Source of the DNA: Selenomonadaceae bacterium
GTDB taxonomy: Bacteria > Bacillota > Negativicutes > Selenomonadales > Selenomonadaceae
Assembly: GCA_017476005.1 (NCBI GenBank)
Contig: JAFVEM010000061.1
Span: 1 to 40,401, forward strand
DNA length: 40,401 nucleotides
Direction: 5' to 3'
Under the pieces are notes generated by a model. The model worked only from the letters and a program-made list of their open reading frames with translations, was not told the DNA's origin and did not search any database. Shown here in pieces: positions 24,645 to 35,068 of the stretch (position 1 is the stretch's first letter; each line of letters starts with the position of its first letter). Position numbers and translations under genes: made by a program.

Positions 24645-25706
24645 ATGTTGAAGTATCGTGATGGACTGGCCGCTATGCCGACCTATGACGTGGTGGAACG
24701 TCCTTGGAAAATAAAGATCAATGCCAACGAGTGTAATTTGAATCTCCCTCCTTTGGTGGAGGAGCGTGTCTTGTCAAGGCTTTCGCGAGTGGCCTTTAAT
24801 CGCTATCCCAATGAGGAATATGACCTTTTGCGAGAACAAATCGCCGCCGCTTACAACCTCACCAAGGAAAATATTCTCCTAGGCAGCGGCTCCAGTGAAA
24901 TCATCGAAAAGCTCTTTTATTCCTTCGGCGGCAGGGACGGCACGATAGTTTATCCCCGTCCGTCTTTTTCCATGTATGGCATCTACGCCAAGGCCGCCGA
25001 ATCGCGTGGGATAGCGGTGGATTTAGCGGAAGACTACGCTTTTGATGCTGATAAGTTCGTAAACGCCGTAAACGACAATAAAGCCACCCTCGCGGTGATT
25101 TGCAATCCCAACAACCCCACGGGAACGGGGATTCCTTTAGCGGCCATCGAACGCGTGGCACAAAACATCGACTGCGCGTTATTGCTTGATGAAGCCTACA
25201 TGGAATTTTACGGGGAATCGGCTAGCGAACTTCTAACCAAATACCCGCATCTTATCGTGGCGCGTACCTTTTCCAAGGCTTACGGTTTGGCGGCGGCCAG
25301 AGTCGGTTATATGCTCGCGGCCAAGGACATAGTAAGCACCGTGGAAAAATCCTATATGCCCTACCATCTGAATGTACTTTCGGTGGCGACGGCCGATATT
25401 GTCTATCAGATGCGTTACGAATACGGGCCGCGCATCGATCAGCTGATTGCCGAAACGGAACGCCTGTCTGCGGAACTGAAAAAACTGCCCGGCGTTACGG
25501 TTTATCCTTCGGTGACTAATTTCGTGTTGGTGCGTTATGCCAAGGCGGTCGAACTCAATGAAGAGCTGGCGGCGCAGGGGATAGGGGTGCGCAGTTTCAA
25601 TAAAACGCCGCGATTGGAAAACTGCCTCCGTATCTCCATGGGAACGCGAGAGGAAAACGATATTTGGCTAAAAGCCGTGCAAGATTTTGTCGCGAGGGAG
25701 GCTTAA
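24645..25706 (+). CDS. hisC: Histidinol-phosphate aminotransferase
   Basis: This 353-residue PLP enzyme transfers the amino group from glutamate to imidazole acetol phosphate. Motifs are KINANECNLNLPP, ILLGSGSSEIIEKL, NPNNPTGTG, LLDEAYMEF and the Schiff-base Lys211 in FSKAYGLAAARVGY. The ATG at 24645 is preferred: AAAGGGAG lies ten bases upstream and the conserved protein begins there. A 23-residue longer frame is open but is read through a degenerate G/C-rich junction element (about 24586-24620). Confidence 0.94.
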   Translation: MLKYRDGLAAMPTYDVVERPWKIKINANECNLNLPPLVEERVLSRLSRVAFNRYPNEEYDLLREQIAAAYNLTKENILLGSGSSEIIEKLFYSFGGRDGTIVYPRPSFSMYGIYAKAAESRGIAVDLAEDYAFDADKFVNAVNDNKATLAVICNPNNPTGTGIPLAAIERVAQNIDCALLLDEAYMEFYGESASELLTKYPHLIVARTFSKAYGLAAARVGYMLAAKDIVSTVEKSYMPYHLNVLSVATADIVYQMRYEYGPRIDQLIAETERLSAELKKLPGVTVYPSVTNFVLVRYAKAVELNEELAAQGIGVRSFNKTPRLENCLRISMGTREENDIWLKAVQDFVAREA

Positions 25707-25707
25707 T

Positions 25708-26292
25708 ATGCGCAGTGCCACGGTCACGCGAAACACGGCCGAAACCAAAATACGGCTCGCCTTGAATCTTGACGGCAGCGGCCAAGCAAAAATTTCTTCC
25801 GGCATCGGTTTTTTTGACCACATGCTGACGCTGTTTGCCCATCACGGTTGCCTTGATTTGGAATTGCAGTGTGACGGCGATATAAAAGTCGATGGCCATC
25901 ACACGGTGGAAGACATCGGCATCGCCTTGGGCCAGGCGGTGCAAGAGGCTTTGGGCGATAAAAAAGGCATTAGGCGTTACGGCAGTTTTTTTCTTCCCAT
26001 GGACGAAACTTTGGCTTTAGTGGCTTTAGACATCAGCGGTCGTCCCTTCTTGGTCTATGAGGGCGGCTCCATGGCGCCGCTTATCGGCGAGTACGACACG
26101 GAGCTTACGCCGGAGTTCTTGCGCGCCTTTGCCGTCAATGCCGGAATCACTCTTCACGCCAAAATACTCTACGGAGCCAATTCTCATCATAAAGTGGAGG
26201 CGCTGTTCAAAGCCTTGGGACACGCTTTGCGAGAGGCCGTCGAAAAAGATCCGCGCGTGGACGGAATCCCTTCCACCAAGGGCGTACTGTAA
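25708..26292 (+). CDS. hisB: Imidazoleglycerol-phosphate dehydratase
   Basis: This 194-residue manganese enzyme dehydrates imidazole glycerol phosphate to imidazole acetol phosphate. The metal-binding motifs are GFFDHMLTLFAHHG and DGHHTVEDIGIALGQA, with a second pair in the C-terminal repeat (HAKILYGANSHHKVEALFKA). It is the monofunctional form with no N-terminal phosphatase domain, so a separate histidinol-phosphate phosphatase is required. The start at 25708 has GGGAGG six bases upstream, one base after the hisC stop. Confidence 0.96.
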   Translation: MRSATVTRNTAETKIRLALNLDGSGQAKISSGIGFFDHMLTLFAHHGCLDLELQCDGDIKVDGHHTVEDIGIALGQAVQEALGDKKGIRRYGSFFLPMDETLALVALDISGRPFLVYEGGSMAPLIGEYDTELTPEFLRAFAVNAGITLHAKILYGANSHHKVEALFKALGHALREAVEKDPRVDGIPSTKGVL

Positions 26293-26333
26293 AACCGTCG
26301 GCGTATCTTTTGGCGCCAGCAAAGGAGAAATAA

Positions 26334-26936
26334 ATGGTAGCGGTAGTAGATTACGGCGTGGGAAATCTTTTCAGTGTGGAGAAGGCTTTGACGACCTTGG
26401 GCGCCGACGTGCGCGTGAGCGGTGAGGAAAGCGACCTGCGCGCGGCGGAGAAAATCGTTTTGCCGGGGGTAGGGGCTTTTGGCGACTGCATGAAAAACTT
26501 GACGGCTACGGGACTTATCCCTGCTCTCAAGGAAATGATGGCGCAGGGTAAACCGTTGCTCGGCATTTGCGTAGGAATGCAAATACTATTTGATGGCAGC
26601 GAGGAATCATCGCAGGCCACGGGATTGGGCTATTTTGCCGGACAAGTAAAAAAACTAAACGCGCCGGGATTAAAAATTCCGCACATGGGCTGGAACTCTT
26701 TGTCAATACGCGACTACGCGCCACTTTTTAGCGGACTTACCGCGCAATCCTATGTTTACTTTGTCCACAGCTATCACGCTGTGCCGCAAGACAGCTCCAT
26801 CATCGCGGCCACCGCCGATTACGGCGAAAAACTGACCGCCGCCGTAGTCAAAGGTAGCGTCATGGCTACGCAATTTCATCCGGAAAAAAGCGGCGATGTG
26901 GGTCTGGCTATCTTGAAGAATTTTTTAAGGGGGTGA
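26334..26936 (+). CDS. hisH: Imidazole glycerol phosphate synthase, glutaminase subunit
   Basis: This 200-residue class I glutamine amidotransferase supplies ammonia to HisF, which makes imidazole glycerol phosphate and AICAR. The catalytic triad is visible: Cys79 in LLGICVGMQ and His182/Glu184 in TQFHPEKSGD; GVGNLFSVEKAL and PGVGAFGDCM are family markers. AAAGGAG precedes the ATG. Its partner HisF, as well as HisA and HisI/HisE, is not in the window; folD follows only four bases after its stop. Confidence 0.95.
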   Translation: MVAVVDYGVGNLFSVEKALTTLGADVRVSGEESDLRAAEKIVLPGVGAFGDCMKNLTATGLIPALKEMMAQGKPLLGICVGMQILFDGSEESSQATGLGYFAGQVKKLNAPGLKIPHMGWNSLSIRDYAPLFSGLTAQSYVYFVHSYHAVPQDSSIIAATADYGEKLTAAVVKGSVMATQFHPEKSGDVGLAILKNFLRG

Positions 26937-26940
26937 CCTG

Positions 26941-27810
26941 ATGGCGGCAAGAATCTTAATGGGCAAGGAGTTTGCGCAAAAATTTAAGGCGGAAGCCCAA
27001 AAGGGCGCCGCGAGTATCAGAGAAAAATACGGCGTTACTCCGGGCTTGGCCGTGGCTATCGTGGGCGACGACCCGGCTTCGCAAGTTTATGTGCGCAACA
27101 AACACAAAACCTGCGAGGAATTGGGTATTTTCTCCCAAGTCATCTCTCTGCCGGCCACAATAACGCCCGACGATTTAATGGCGCAAATAGATGCGCTCAA
27201 CGCCGATAAACGGATACACGGCCTGTTGGTACAGTTGCCGTTGCCCCAGCATCTAAGAGCCTACGAGGGAAAAATTTTGGAGCGCATCGACCCACTAAAA
27301 GACGTGGACGGTTTTCATCCCGTGAACGTGGGGCGACTTTCCTTGGGGAAGCCCGGTTTAGTCCCCTGCACTCCCCTAGGCTGTATAAAAATGCTGGAAC
27401 TGGCCGGTATCGAAATCGACGGTAAGCGTGCCGTGATTATAGGACGCAGTAACATCGTGGGTAAACCTATGGCCAAGCTTCTTTTGGCGAGAAACGCCAC
27501 TGTGACCATCTGCCACTCCCACACGCAAAATTTAGCGGCCATCACACGCGAAGCGGATATTTTGGTAGCGGCGGTAGGTCGTCCCGAGTTTGTCACCGCC
27601 GATATGGTGAAACCGAATGCAACGGTTATTGACGTGGGTATAAATCGCTTGGCGCCGAAAAAATTAGTGGGGGACGTGGACTTTGCGGCGGTGCAGGAAG
27701 TGGCCGGAGCGATAACGCCCGTACCCGGCGGCGTGGGACTGCTCACCGTGGCCATGCTGATGCAAAATGTAGTGGCGGCAGCTAAGATGCAATTACAGCA
27801 AACGCAATAA
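26941..27810 (+). CDS. folD: Bifunctional methylenetetrahydrofolate dehydrogenase/cyclohydrolase
   Basis: This 289-residue enzyme interconverts 5,10-methylene-, 5,10-methenyl- and 10-formyl-tetrahydrofolate with NADP. Catalytic Tyr50 and Lys54 lie in SQVYVRNKHKTCEELG. LLVQLPLPQHL, the DPLKDVDGFHP loop, the Rossmann segment IIGRSNIVGKPMAKLLL and the C-terminal PVPGGVGLLTVAML are all typical. A GGGGGTGA ribosome site precedes the ATG. Placement between hisH and fhs links it to formyl-folate supply for purine synthesis. Confidence 0.96.
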   Translation: MAARILMGKEFAQKFKAEAQKGAASIREKYGVTPGLAVAIVGDDPASQVYVRNKHKTCEELGIFSQVISLPATITPDDLMAQIDALNADKRIHGLLVQLPLPQHLRAYEGKILERIDPLKDVDGFHPVNVGRLSLGKPGLVPCTPLGCIKMLELAGIEIDGKRAVIIGRSNIVGKPMAKLLLARNATVTICHSHTQNLAAITREADILVAAVGRPEFVTADMVKPNATVIDVGINRLAPKKLVGDVDFAAVQEVAGAITPVPGGVGLLTVAMLMQNVVAAAKMQLQQTQ

Positions 27811-27812
27811 AT

Positions 27813-27840
27813 AGTGGGGCTTTGCCCCATACCCCATAAG
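27813..27840. repeat. Intergenic palindromic element (copy B)
   Basis: TGGGGC/GCCCCA hairpin at 27815-27829 with loop TTT, identical over 15 bases to 6894-6908 and to the reverse complement of 22538-22552. The following ACCCCATAAG matches the ACCCCACAAG after copy A at nine of ten bases. It fills the gap between folD and fhs, just before the fhs ribosome site. Confidence 0.7.
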
Positions 27841-27858
27841 AGATTCTTGGAGGGCAGT

Positions 27859-29526
27859 ATGAAAAGCGATGTGGAGATTGCTCAGGAGGCAACGCTGAAA
27901 CCGATTGGACAGATTGCCGCCGAACTGGGCGTTGACGAGGACGAATTGGAGCTTTACGGCAAGTACAAAGCCAAACTCTCCCCCCAAATTTGGGAACGCA
28001 TCAAAGAAAAAGAGAACGGCAAATTGATATTGGTGACGGCCATTAACCCCACGCCTGCCGGTGAAGGTAAAACCACCACCAGTGTCGGCCTCGCGGATGC
28101 TTTTCGTAGGCAAGGCAAAAAGACGGTGGTAGCTTTAAGGGAACCATCCCTCGGCCCTTGTTTTGGCTTAAAGGGCGGAGCCGCCGGGGGCGGTTATGCT
28201 CAAGTTGTTCCCATGGAGGATATAAACCTGCATTTCACCGGCGATTTTCATGCCGTGACCACCGCCCACAATCTTTTGGCGGCTGCCCTTGACAATCATT
28301 TGCAACAGGGCAACGAACTGAATATCGACCCACGTCGAGTGTTGTGGAAAAGGGTACTTGACATCAATGACCGCGCGCTAAGACAAGTGGTAATCGGTTT
28401 AGGCGGCGCGGCGCACGGCGTACCGCGTGAAACCGGTTTTGATATTACCGTGGCCTCGGAAATGATGGCTATACTTTGCTTGGCGCAGAATTTGGCTGAT
28501 TTGCAAAGACGGTTGGGCGAAATTTTGGTAGCTTATACTAAAGACGGTCGTCCCGTGCAGGCCAAGGAATTAAACGTGACCGGAGCTTTGACGCTACTCT
28601 TTAAGGATGCCATTAAGCCCAATTTGGTACAGACCCTAGAGGGGACACCGGCGTTGATTCACGGCGGCCCATTTGCCAATATCGCCCACGGTTGCAACAG
28701 CGTCATGGCCACTCGGTACGCGTTGAAGTTGGCGGACGTGGTGGTAACGGAGGCCGGTTTTGGCGCGGACTTGGGCGCAGAGAAATTTTTAGACATCAAA
28801 TGTCGTTTGGCAAATCTGCACCCCGACGCGGTGGTGATTGTGGCCACGGTGCGCGCTTTGAAAATGCACGGCGGTCTGCCGAAGGATAAACTGGCAACTC
28901 AAGACTTAGCCGCCTTGGAGAAGGGGCTAACCAATTTAACCAAGCACATCGAGAACATCCAAAAATTCGGTCTCCCGGCGGTGGTGGCCGTGAACGTTTT
29001 CCCCACCGATACCTCGGCGGAACTTGACTTAGTAGCGCAAAAATGCGCCGCTTGGGGAGTGGAAGCGGCTGTTTCCGAAGTGTGGGCAAAGGGCGGTCAA
29101 GGCGGACTGGAACTTGCCGACAAGGTGAACGCGGCTTTGGCGCGACCGAATAATTTCCGTTTCATGTATGACGTGAAAGCCTCTTTGCCGGAGAAACTGG
29201 CTGTCATTGCCAAGGAAATTTACGGCGCCGACGGTGTTGATTTCACTTCGGCGGCGTTGAAAAATTTGCAAGAAATAGAGGCCGCCGGGTTCGACAAAAT
29301 GCCGGTCTGTGTGGCCAAGACCCAGTATTCATTGTCGGACGACCCCATGAAGCTCGGCCGTCCCACCGGGTTCCGCCTGACGGTCAGAAAATTAAACGTG
29401 TCTTTGGGCGCCGGTTTTATCGTGGCGCTGACCGGCGATATTCTCACCATGCCGGGACTACCAAAAAAACCGGCGGCGGAAAATATGCGCATTGATGCCC
29501 AAGGAAAAATCACGGGGCTGTTTTAG
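27859..29526 (+). CDS. fhs: Formate-tetrahydrofolate ligase
   Basis: This 555-residue enzyme makes 10-formyl-tetrahydrofolate from formate, ATP and tetrahydrofolate. The P-loop-like [12 protein letters not shown] is at 63-74, followed by [22 protein letters not shown] and [17 protein letters not shown]. The length is standard for the family. The ATG at 27859 with GGAGG just upstream is chosen over a 15-residue extension that would be translated from the palindromic element. With folD and the MTHFR-like gene it forms the methyl-branch one-carbon set used in purine synthesis or formate assimilation. Confidence 0.96.
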   Translation: MKSDVEIAQEATLKPIGQIAAELGVDEDELELYGKYKAKLSPQIWERIKEKENGKLILVTAINPTPAGEGKTTTSVGLADAFRRQGKKTVVALREPSLGPCFGLKGGAAGGGYAQVVPMEDINLHFTGDFHAVTTAHNLLAAALDNHLQQGNELNIDPRRVLWKRVLDINDRALRQVVIGLGGAAHGVPRETGFDITVASEMMAILCLAQNLADLQRRLGEILVAYTKDGRPVQAKELNVTGALTLLFKDAIKPNLVQTLEGTPALIHGGPFANIAHGCNSVMATRYALKLADVVVTEAGFGADLGAEKFLDIKCRLANLHPDAVVIVATVRALKMHGGLPKDKLATQDLAALEKGLTNLTKHIENIQKFGLPAVVAVNVFPTDTSAELDLVAQKCAAWGVEAAVSEVWAKGGQGGLELADKVNAALARPNNFRFMYDVKASLPEKLAVIAKEIYGADGVDFTSAALKNLQEIEAAGFDKMPVCVAKTQYSLSDDPMKLGRPTGFRLTVRKLNVSLGAGFIVALTGDILTMPGLPKKPAAENMRIDAQGKITGLF

Positions 29527-29542
29527 TCGAGGAGGATAGCTC

Positions 29543-30286
29543 ATGAAACGTGTATCCGTGGAACTGGTGCCGCGTACCGTTGAATCTTTGCGCGAGGAAC
29601 TTAACATATTGCGCTCCCACCGTGCCAAAATAGACATCATCAATGTGCCGGATCTCTTGCGTTACGATACCAGAAGTTGGCAGGGAGCCGCCGTGGCCAA
29701 AGAATATTTTCCGGCGGCCATGCCCCATATTCGCGCTATGGACATTGACCTCGACGCACCGCTACCTATGAAAAATTTCTTAGTGGAACATGACTTGCAT
29801 GAAGTCTTGGTTATTGAAGGCGATCCCCCTCAAGACATGAGCCGCGAGACTTATCCCACGGTGAGTACCGATGTCATAAGAAAATTTCGCGAGGAGATGC
29901 CGGGGGTAAAAGTTTACGCCGGTATCGACCAATATCGCGGCTCCATGCGACATGAGTTGGTGCGTGTCAAACGCAAGTTGCAAGCCGGCGCCAGCGGCTT
30001 TTTCACCCAACCTTTTTATGATATGCGTTATTTGGATATGTACGCCGATATGCTGGACGGAATGGAAGTGTATTGGGGCCTGTCCCCCGTCATGTCGCCG
30101 CGTTCTCAAAGCTATTGGGAACGGAAAAACAATGTGGTCTTCCCCCATAATTTTGCTCCCACCTTGGAATGGAGCATAGCCTTCTCCCGTCAAGTTATGG
30201 AGTTTGCGGATAAAAAAGGACAAAGCATCTACTTAATGCCCATAAAAACCAATCTAGCCGACTATCTGTCCGGCGTTTTAGCCTAA
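29543..30286 (+). CDS. metF: Short methylenetetrahydrofolate reductase family protein
   Basis: This 247-residue TIM-barrel protein has Glu7 in SVELVPRT at the position of the catalytic glutamate of MetF, Asp94 in VIEGDPP matching the RGDPP loop, and GASGFFTQPFYD in place of the family's TQFFFD strand. It is shorter than typical MetF (about 290 residues). The expected reaction is reduction of 5,10-methylene- to 5-methyl-tetrahydrofolate with FAD. Short forms in anaerobes can use other electron donors or a partner subunit, and no MetV-like partner is adjacent. GAGGAGG precedes the ATG. Its position after fhs fits the pathway. Confidence 0.85.
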   Translation: MKRVSVELVPRTVESLREELNILRSHRAKIDIINVPDLLRYDTRSWQGAAVAKEYFPAAMPHIRAMDIDLDAPLPMKNFLVEHDLHEVLVIEGDPPQDMSRETYPTVSTDVIRKFREEMPGVKVYAGIDQYRGSMRHELVRVKRKLQAGASGFFTQPFYDMRYLDMYADMLDGMEVYWGLSPVMSPRSQSYWERKNNVVFPHNFAPTLEWSIAFSRQVMEFADKKGQSIYLMPIKTNLADYLSGVLA

Positions 30287-30296
30287 AGGAGCTAGT

Positions 30297-31589
30297 ATGA
30301 TAGAACGATACACAAACCCGGAGATGGGTAAACTTTGGTCGCTGGAAAACGAGTGGCAGACCATTTTGAACGTGGAAATGGCGGCTTGCGATGCCATGGC
30401 GGAACTGGGGGAGATCCCCAAAGAGGCCGCCCAGAACATTCGCGCCAAGGCCAAATTTGAAATAGGGCGCATTAAAGAGATTGAGGCCGTGACCCATCAC
30501 GACATTATTGCTTTTTTGACCAACGTGGCCGAACACGTCGGGGAAGACTCTAAGTACATTCACAAGGGTCTGACCTCCAGCGACGTGAAGGATACGGCCA
30601 TCTGCCTCATGATGCGCGACTCGGCAACGATAATTTTGGACGACCTGCGTAAGTTCCGAGAGGTTTTACGCCGCCGCGCCAAGGAATTTAAGCACACCCC
30701 CTGCATCGGGCGCACCCATGGCATCCACGCCGAGCCAATGACCTTCGGATTAAAATTGGCGCTGTGGAGCGCGGAGATTGAGCGCGATATTGAACGGGTG
30801 GAGAAAGCAAAAAAAATTGTGTCCGTGGGCAAACTTTCCGGCGCGGTGGGAACTTACTCCAATATCGACCCACGCATTGAGGAAATGGTTTGCGCGAAAC
30901 TCGGTTTAACGCCGGTGCCGCTCGCCACACAGGTAATTCAACGGGATCGCCACGCCGAATACTTAACGACACTGGCCATTGTGGCCGGGACTTTGGAGAA
31001 AATCGCCACCGAGATTCGCAATCTGCAACGGACAGATATTCGTGAAGCCGAGGAATATTTTTCGCCGGGACAAAAAGGCTCCTCCGCTATGCCCCACAAG
31101 CGCAACCCCATTAACTGCGAACGCATTTCCGGCATGGCGCGTCTAGTGCGAGGCAACGCCCTGGCGGCCATGGAAGACATGACCCTGTGGCACGAGCGCG
31201 ATATTTCTCATTCGTCGGTGGAACGGGTTATTCTGCCGGACAGCACCATCAACGTAGATTACTGTACCCAAAAATTAACCAACATCGTGGATAAACTTTT
31301 GGTTTACCCCGAGGCCATGCTTGGCAATATGGAACGTACCGGGGGACTTATCTACAGCCAGCGCCTATTGCTCGCCGTGGTGGATAAGGGCGTTTTGCGA
31401 GAAGATGCCTACCAGTGGGTGCAACGGAACGCCATGAAACGTTGGCTCGCAGGTGAGGATTTCCGCGAGAATGTCGCCAAAGATCCGGATATTGCCAAGT
31501 ATCTCACCAAAGAAGAAATCGATGCTTGCTTTGATTACAACTATTTCCTACGCAACGTGGACATGATAATGGAACGCTTCGGACTGTGA
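30297..31589 (+). CDS. purB: Adenylosuccinate lyase
   Basis: This 430-residue fumarase-superfamily enzyme cleaves SAICAR to AICAR and adenylosuccinate to AMP. Segments are the histidine-bearing EAVTHHDIIAFL, HKGLTSSDVKDTA, RTHGIHAEPMTFGLK and the signature loop GSSAMPHKRNPI, followed by HERDISHSSVERVILPD. AAAGGAG lies five bases before the ATG. It is ten bases after the metF-like gene and ahead of purA, the enzyme that makes its second substrate. Confidence 0.96.
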   Translation: MIERYTNPEMGKLWSLENEWQTILNVEMAACDAMAELGEIPKEAAQNIRAKAKFEIGRIKEIEAVTHHDIIAFLTNVAEHVGEDSKYIHKGLTSSDVKDTAICLMMRDSATIILDDLRKFREVLRRRAKEFKHTPCIGRTHGIHAEPMTFGLKLALWSAEIERDIERVEKAKKIVSVGKLSGAVGTYSNIDPRIEEMVCAKLGLTPVPLATQVIQRDRHAEYLTTLAIVAGTLEKIATEIRNLQRTDIREAEEYFSPGQKGSSAMPHKRNPINCERISGMARLVRGNALAAMEDMTLWHERDISHSSVERVILPDSTINVDYCTQKLTNIVDKLLVYPEAMLGNMERTGGLIYSQRLLLAVVDKGVLREDAYQWVQRNAMKRWLAGEDFRENVAKDPDIAKYLTKEEIDACFDYNYFLRNVDMIMERFGL

Positions 31590-31604
31590 CTTTAGGGGGC
31601 GAAA

Positions 31605-31616
31605 CTCCTTCGGGAG
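31605..31616. repeat. TTCG-tetraloop hairpin in the purA leader
   Basis: CTCC/GGAG stem closed by a C(TTCG)G tetraloop, an exceptionally stable RNA cap, in the 68-base purB-purA gap. It sits in a G-rich stretch that resembles the other junction elements only loosely, and there is no T run. Confidence 0.5.
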
Positions 31617-31657
31617 AAGGGGCGTAGCCCTATGGCTTTTTGGGGGGGAATAATCTT

Positions 31658-32947
<1,290 letters not shown>

Positions 32948-32962
32948 AATTTATTAGGGTTT

Positions 32963-32985
32963 CCAAAGGGGATTATCCCCTTTGG
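32963..32985. repeat. Perfect palindrome between purA and uvrB
   Basis: CCAAAGGGGA (32963-32972) pairs perfectly with TCCCCTTTGG (32976-32985) across loop TTA, followed by a GCCGCCGGAGGC segment. No T run follows, so it is not a normal terminator. It belongs in type with the other G/C-rich junction palindromes. Confidence 0.65.
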
Positions 32986-33019
32986 CCGCCGGAGGCAAAA
33001 ATATGAAAGGGGCAACACT

Positions 33020-35056
33020 TTGCCGAAACAAATAAATCTAAACAACAACACAGAGTCCGCGCCTTTCCAAGTTGTAGCCCCTTTCGAGCCTATGGGGGAT
33101 CAGCCCAAAGCCATTAAAGATTTGGCCTTGGGGATAGAAAACGGACAGGAGGCGCAGGTACTCTTAGGCGCCACCGGCACGGGCAAAACCTACACCATCG
33201 CCAAGGTCATTGAAAAGGTGCAAAAGCCCACCTTGGTCATTGCCCACAATAAAACTTTGGCGGCGCAACTGGCCAGTGAGTTCAAAGCCTTTTTCCCTAA
33301 AAATTATGTGGGCTATTTCGTCAGCTACTATGATTACTATCAGCCGGAGGCTTATATCGCCTCCACCGACACCTACATTGAAAAAGACGCTTCCATCAAT
33401 GACGAGATAGACGAACTTAGACATTCGGCCACCTGTTCCCTCTTTGAACGGCGCGACGTGGTGGTGGTGGCCAGTGTCTCCTGCATTTACGGCCTCGGTT
33501 CGCCGGAAAGTTATCACGAAATGGTGCTCTCGCTCCACAAAGGGCAGAAGGTAGATCAACGCGCCATTCTTAAAAAACTCGTGGCCATTCGTTACGAACG
33601 CAATGACATTGCCTTTGAGCGAGGGACTTTTCGCGTGCGAGGAGATACCATGGAGATTTTTCCCGCCGGGTACAACAATCGCGCCTTGCGCGTCGAGTTA
33701 TTCGGCGATGAAATTGATCGCATGGTGGAATACGACACGGTGACGGGCGAAATATACGGCGAACGTATTCACGCCATGGTTTTTCCGGCCTCCCACTACG
33801 TCACTTCGGAAGATGATATGTTGACGGCGCGAGAAAATATTCGCGCCGAGATGGAGTCCCAAGTAGCCCTTTTTAAGTCCCAAGGCAAACTGGTGGAGGC
33901 GCAACGCCTAGAACAGCGCACCAATTACGATTTGGAAATGATGCAGGAAATGGGGTACTGTTCCGGCATTGAGAATTATTCCCGGCACCTAACGGGCAGG
34001 AAACCCGGGGAAGCCCCTTATACTCTCCTCGATTATTTTCCCGAGGATTTTCTTATTGTGGTAGATGAATCCCATGTGACCTTGCCGCAGCTTCATGCCA
34101 TGTACGCCGGGGATCGTTCGCGCAAAACTTCGTTGGTGGAGAACGGCTTTCGCTTGCCTTCGGCCTTCGATAATCGCCCTTTGACCTTTGAGGAATTTAC
34201 CGAGCGCATCAATCAAATCATATATGTGTCGGCCACGCCGGCCAAATACGAATTGGAACAGGCGCAACAAGTCGCCCAGCAAATCATTCGCCCCACGGGA
34301 CTCTTAGATCCGGAAGTAGAAGTTAGACCCTTGGAAGGACAAATAGACGATTTACTGGGCGAGATAAAACTGCGTATCGCCAAAAAAGAGAGAGTACTCA
34401 TTACCACGCTAACCAAAAAAATGGCGGAGAACCTCACGGATTATCTAAAAGAATCGGGCATAAAGGTACGCTATTTGCACTCGGACATTGCCACCATCGA
34501 GCGAGCGGAGATAATTCACGACCTCAGAGCCGGCGAATTTGACGTTTTGGTGGGGATCAATCTGCTTAGAGAAGGGCTTGATATGCCGGAGGTGTCTTTA
34601 ATCGCCATTCTCGATGCGGATAAGGAAGGCTTTTTGCGTTCCGACACCTCCCTCATTCAGATTATCTGCCGCGCCGCTCGTAACTCCGGCGGCCACGTCA
34701 TCATGTACGCCGACCATGTAACGGATTCCATGCAGCGCGCCATGGACGAGACCGCTCGCCGCCGTAAAATCCAGTCGGCCTACAACGAAGCCCACGGCAT
34801 AACCCCCAAGACCATCGAAAAACCCATCGTTCCCCTCATTGAAACTACTTTAATCACGGAAACCAACTCCCGTAATCCTGCGAAAGACGGAAAACCCAAG
34901 AAGAAACTGGGCAAGAAGGAACGGGAACAGGTATTAAAAGCCCTCATCAAGGAAATGCAACAAGCCTCGCGAGCTTTGGAATTTGAACGGGCGGCACAGC
35001 TCAGGGACATGATCATCGAGCTAGAGGGGACTTTGCCGACGGCAACTACAAACTGA
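33020..35056 (+). CDS. uvrB: Excinuclease ABC subunit B
   Basis: This 678-residue helicase-like subunit of nucleotide excision repair receives damaged DNA from UvrA and recruits UvrC. Walker A is GATGTGKT at 50-57, and the beta-hairpin region [14 protein letters not shown] follows. DESHVTLPQ is the Walker B region, and [21 protein letters not shown] and [12 protein letters not shown] are the C-terminal helicase motifs. A UVR domain ([14 protein letters not shown]) ends the protein. The start is TTG at 33020, with AAAGGGG eight bases upstream; the nearby ATG at 33003 leads to an early stop. The partner uvrA lies 1.4 kb downstream, beyond one inserted gene. Confidence 0.95.
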   Translation: MPKQINLNNNTESAPFQVVAPFEPMGDQPKAIKDLALGIENGQEAQVLLGATGTGKTYTIAKVIEKVQKPTLVIAHNKTLAAQLASEFKAFFPKNYVGYFVSYYDYYQPEAYIASTDTYIEKDASINDEIDELRHSATCSLFERRDVVVVASVSCIYGLGSPESYHEMVLSLHKGQKVDQRAILKKLVAIRYERNDIAFERGTFRVRGDTMEIFPAGYNNRALRVELFGDEIDRMVEYDTVTGEIYGERIHAMVFPASHYVTSEDDMLTARENIRAEMESQVALFKSQGKLVEAQRLEQRTNYDLEMMQEMGYCSGIENYSRHLTGRKPGEAPYTLLDYFPEDFLIVVDESHVTLPQLHAMYAGDRSRKTSLVENGFRLPSAFDNRPLTFEEFTERINQIIYVSATPAKYELEQAQQVAQQIIRPTGLLDPEVEVRPLEGQIDDLLGEIKLRIAKKERVLITTLTKKMAENLTDYLKESGIKVRYLHSDIATIERAEIIHDLRAGEFDVLVGINLLREGLDMPEVSLIAILDADKEGFLRSDTSLIQIICRAARNSGGHVIMYADHVTDSMQRAMDETARRRKIQSAYNEAHGITPKTIEKPIVPLIETTLITETNSRNPAKDGKPKKKLGKKEREQVLKALIKEMQQASRALEFERAAQLRDMIIELEGTLPTATTN

Positions 35057-35068
35057 AAGGAGTACTCC

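Noticed and set aside
32963..32985. Terminator between purA and uvrB
   Set aside because: The stem is perfect but no T run follows on either strand, so it is listed as a palindromic repeat.
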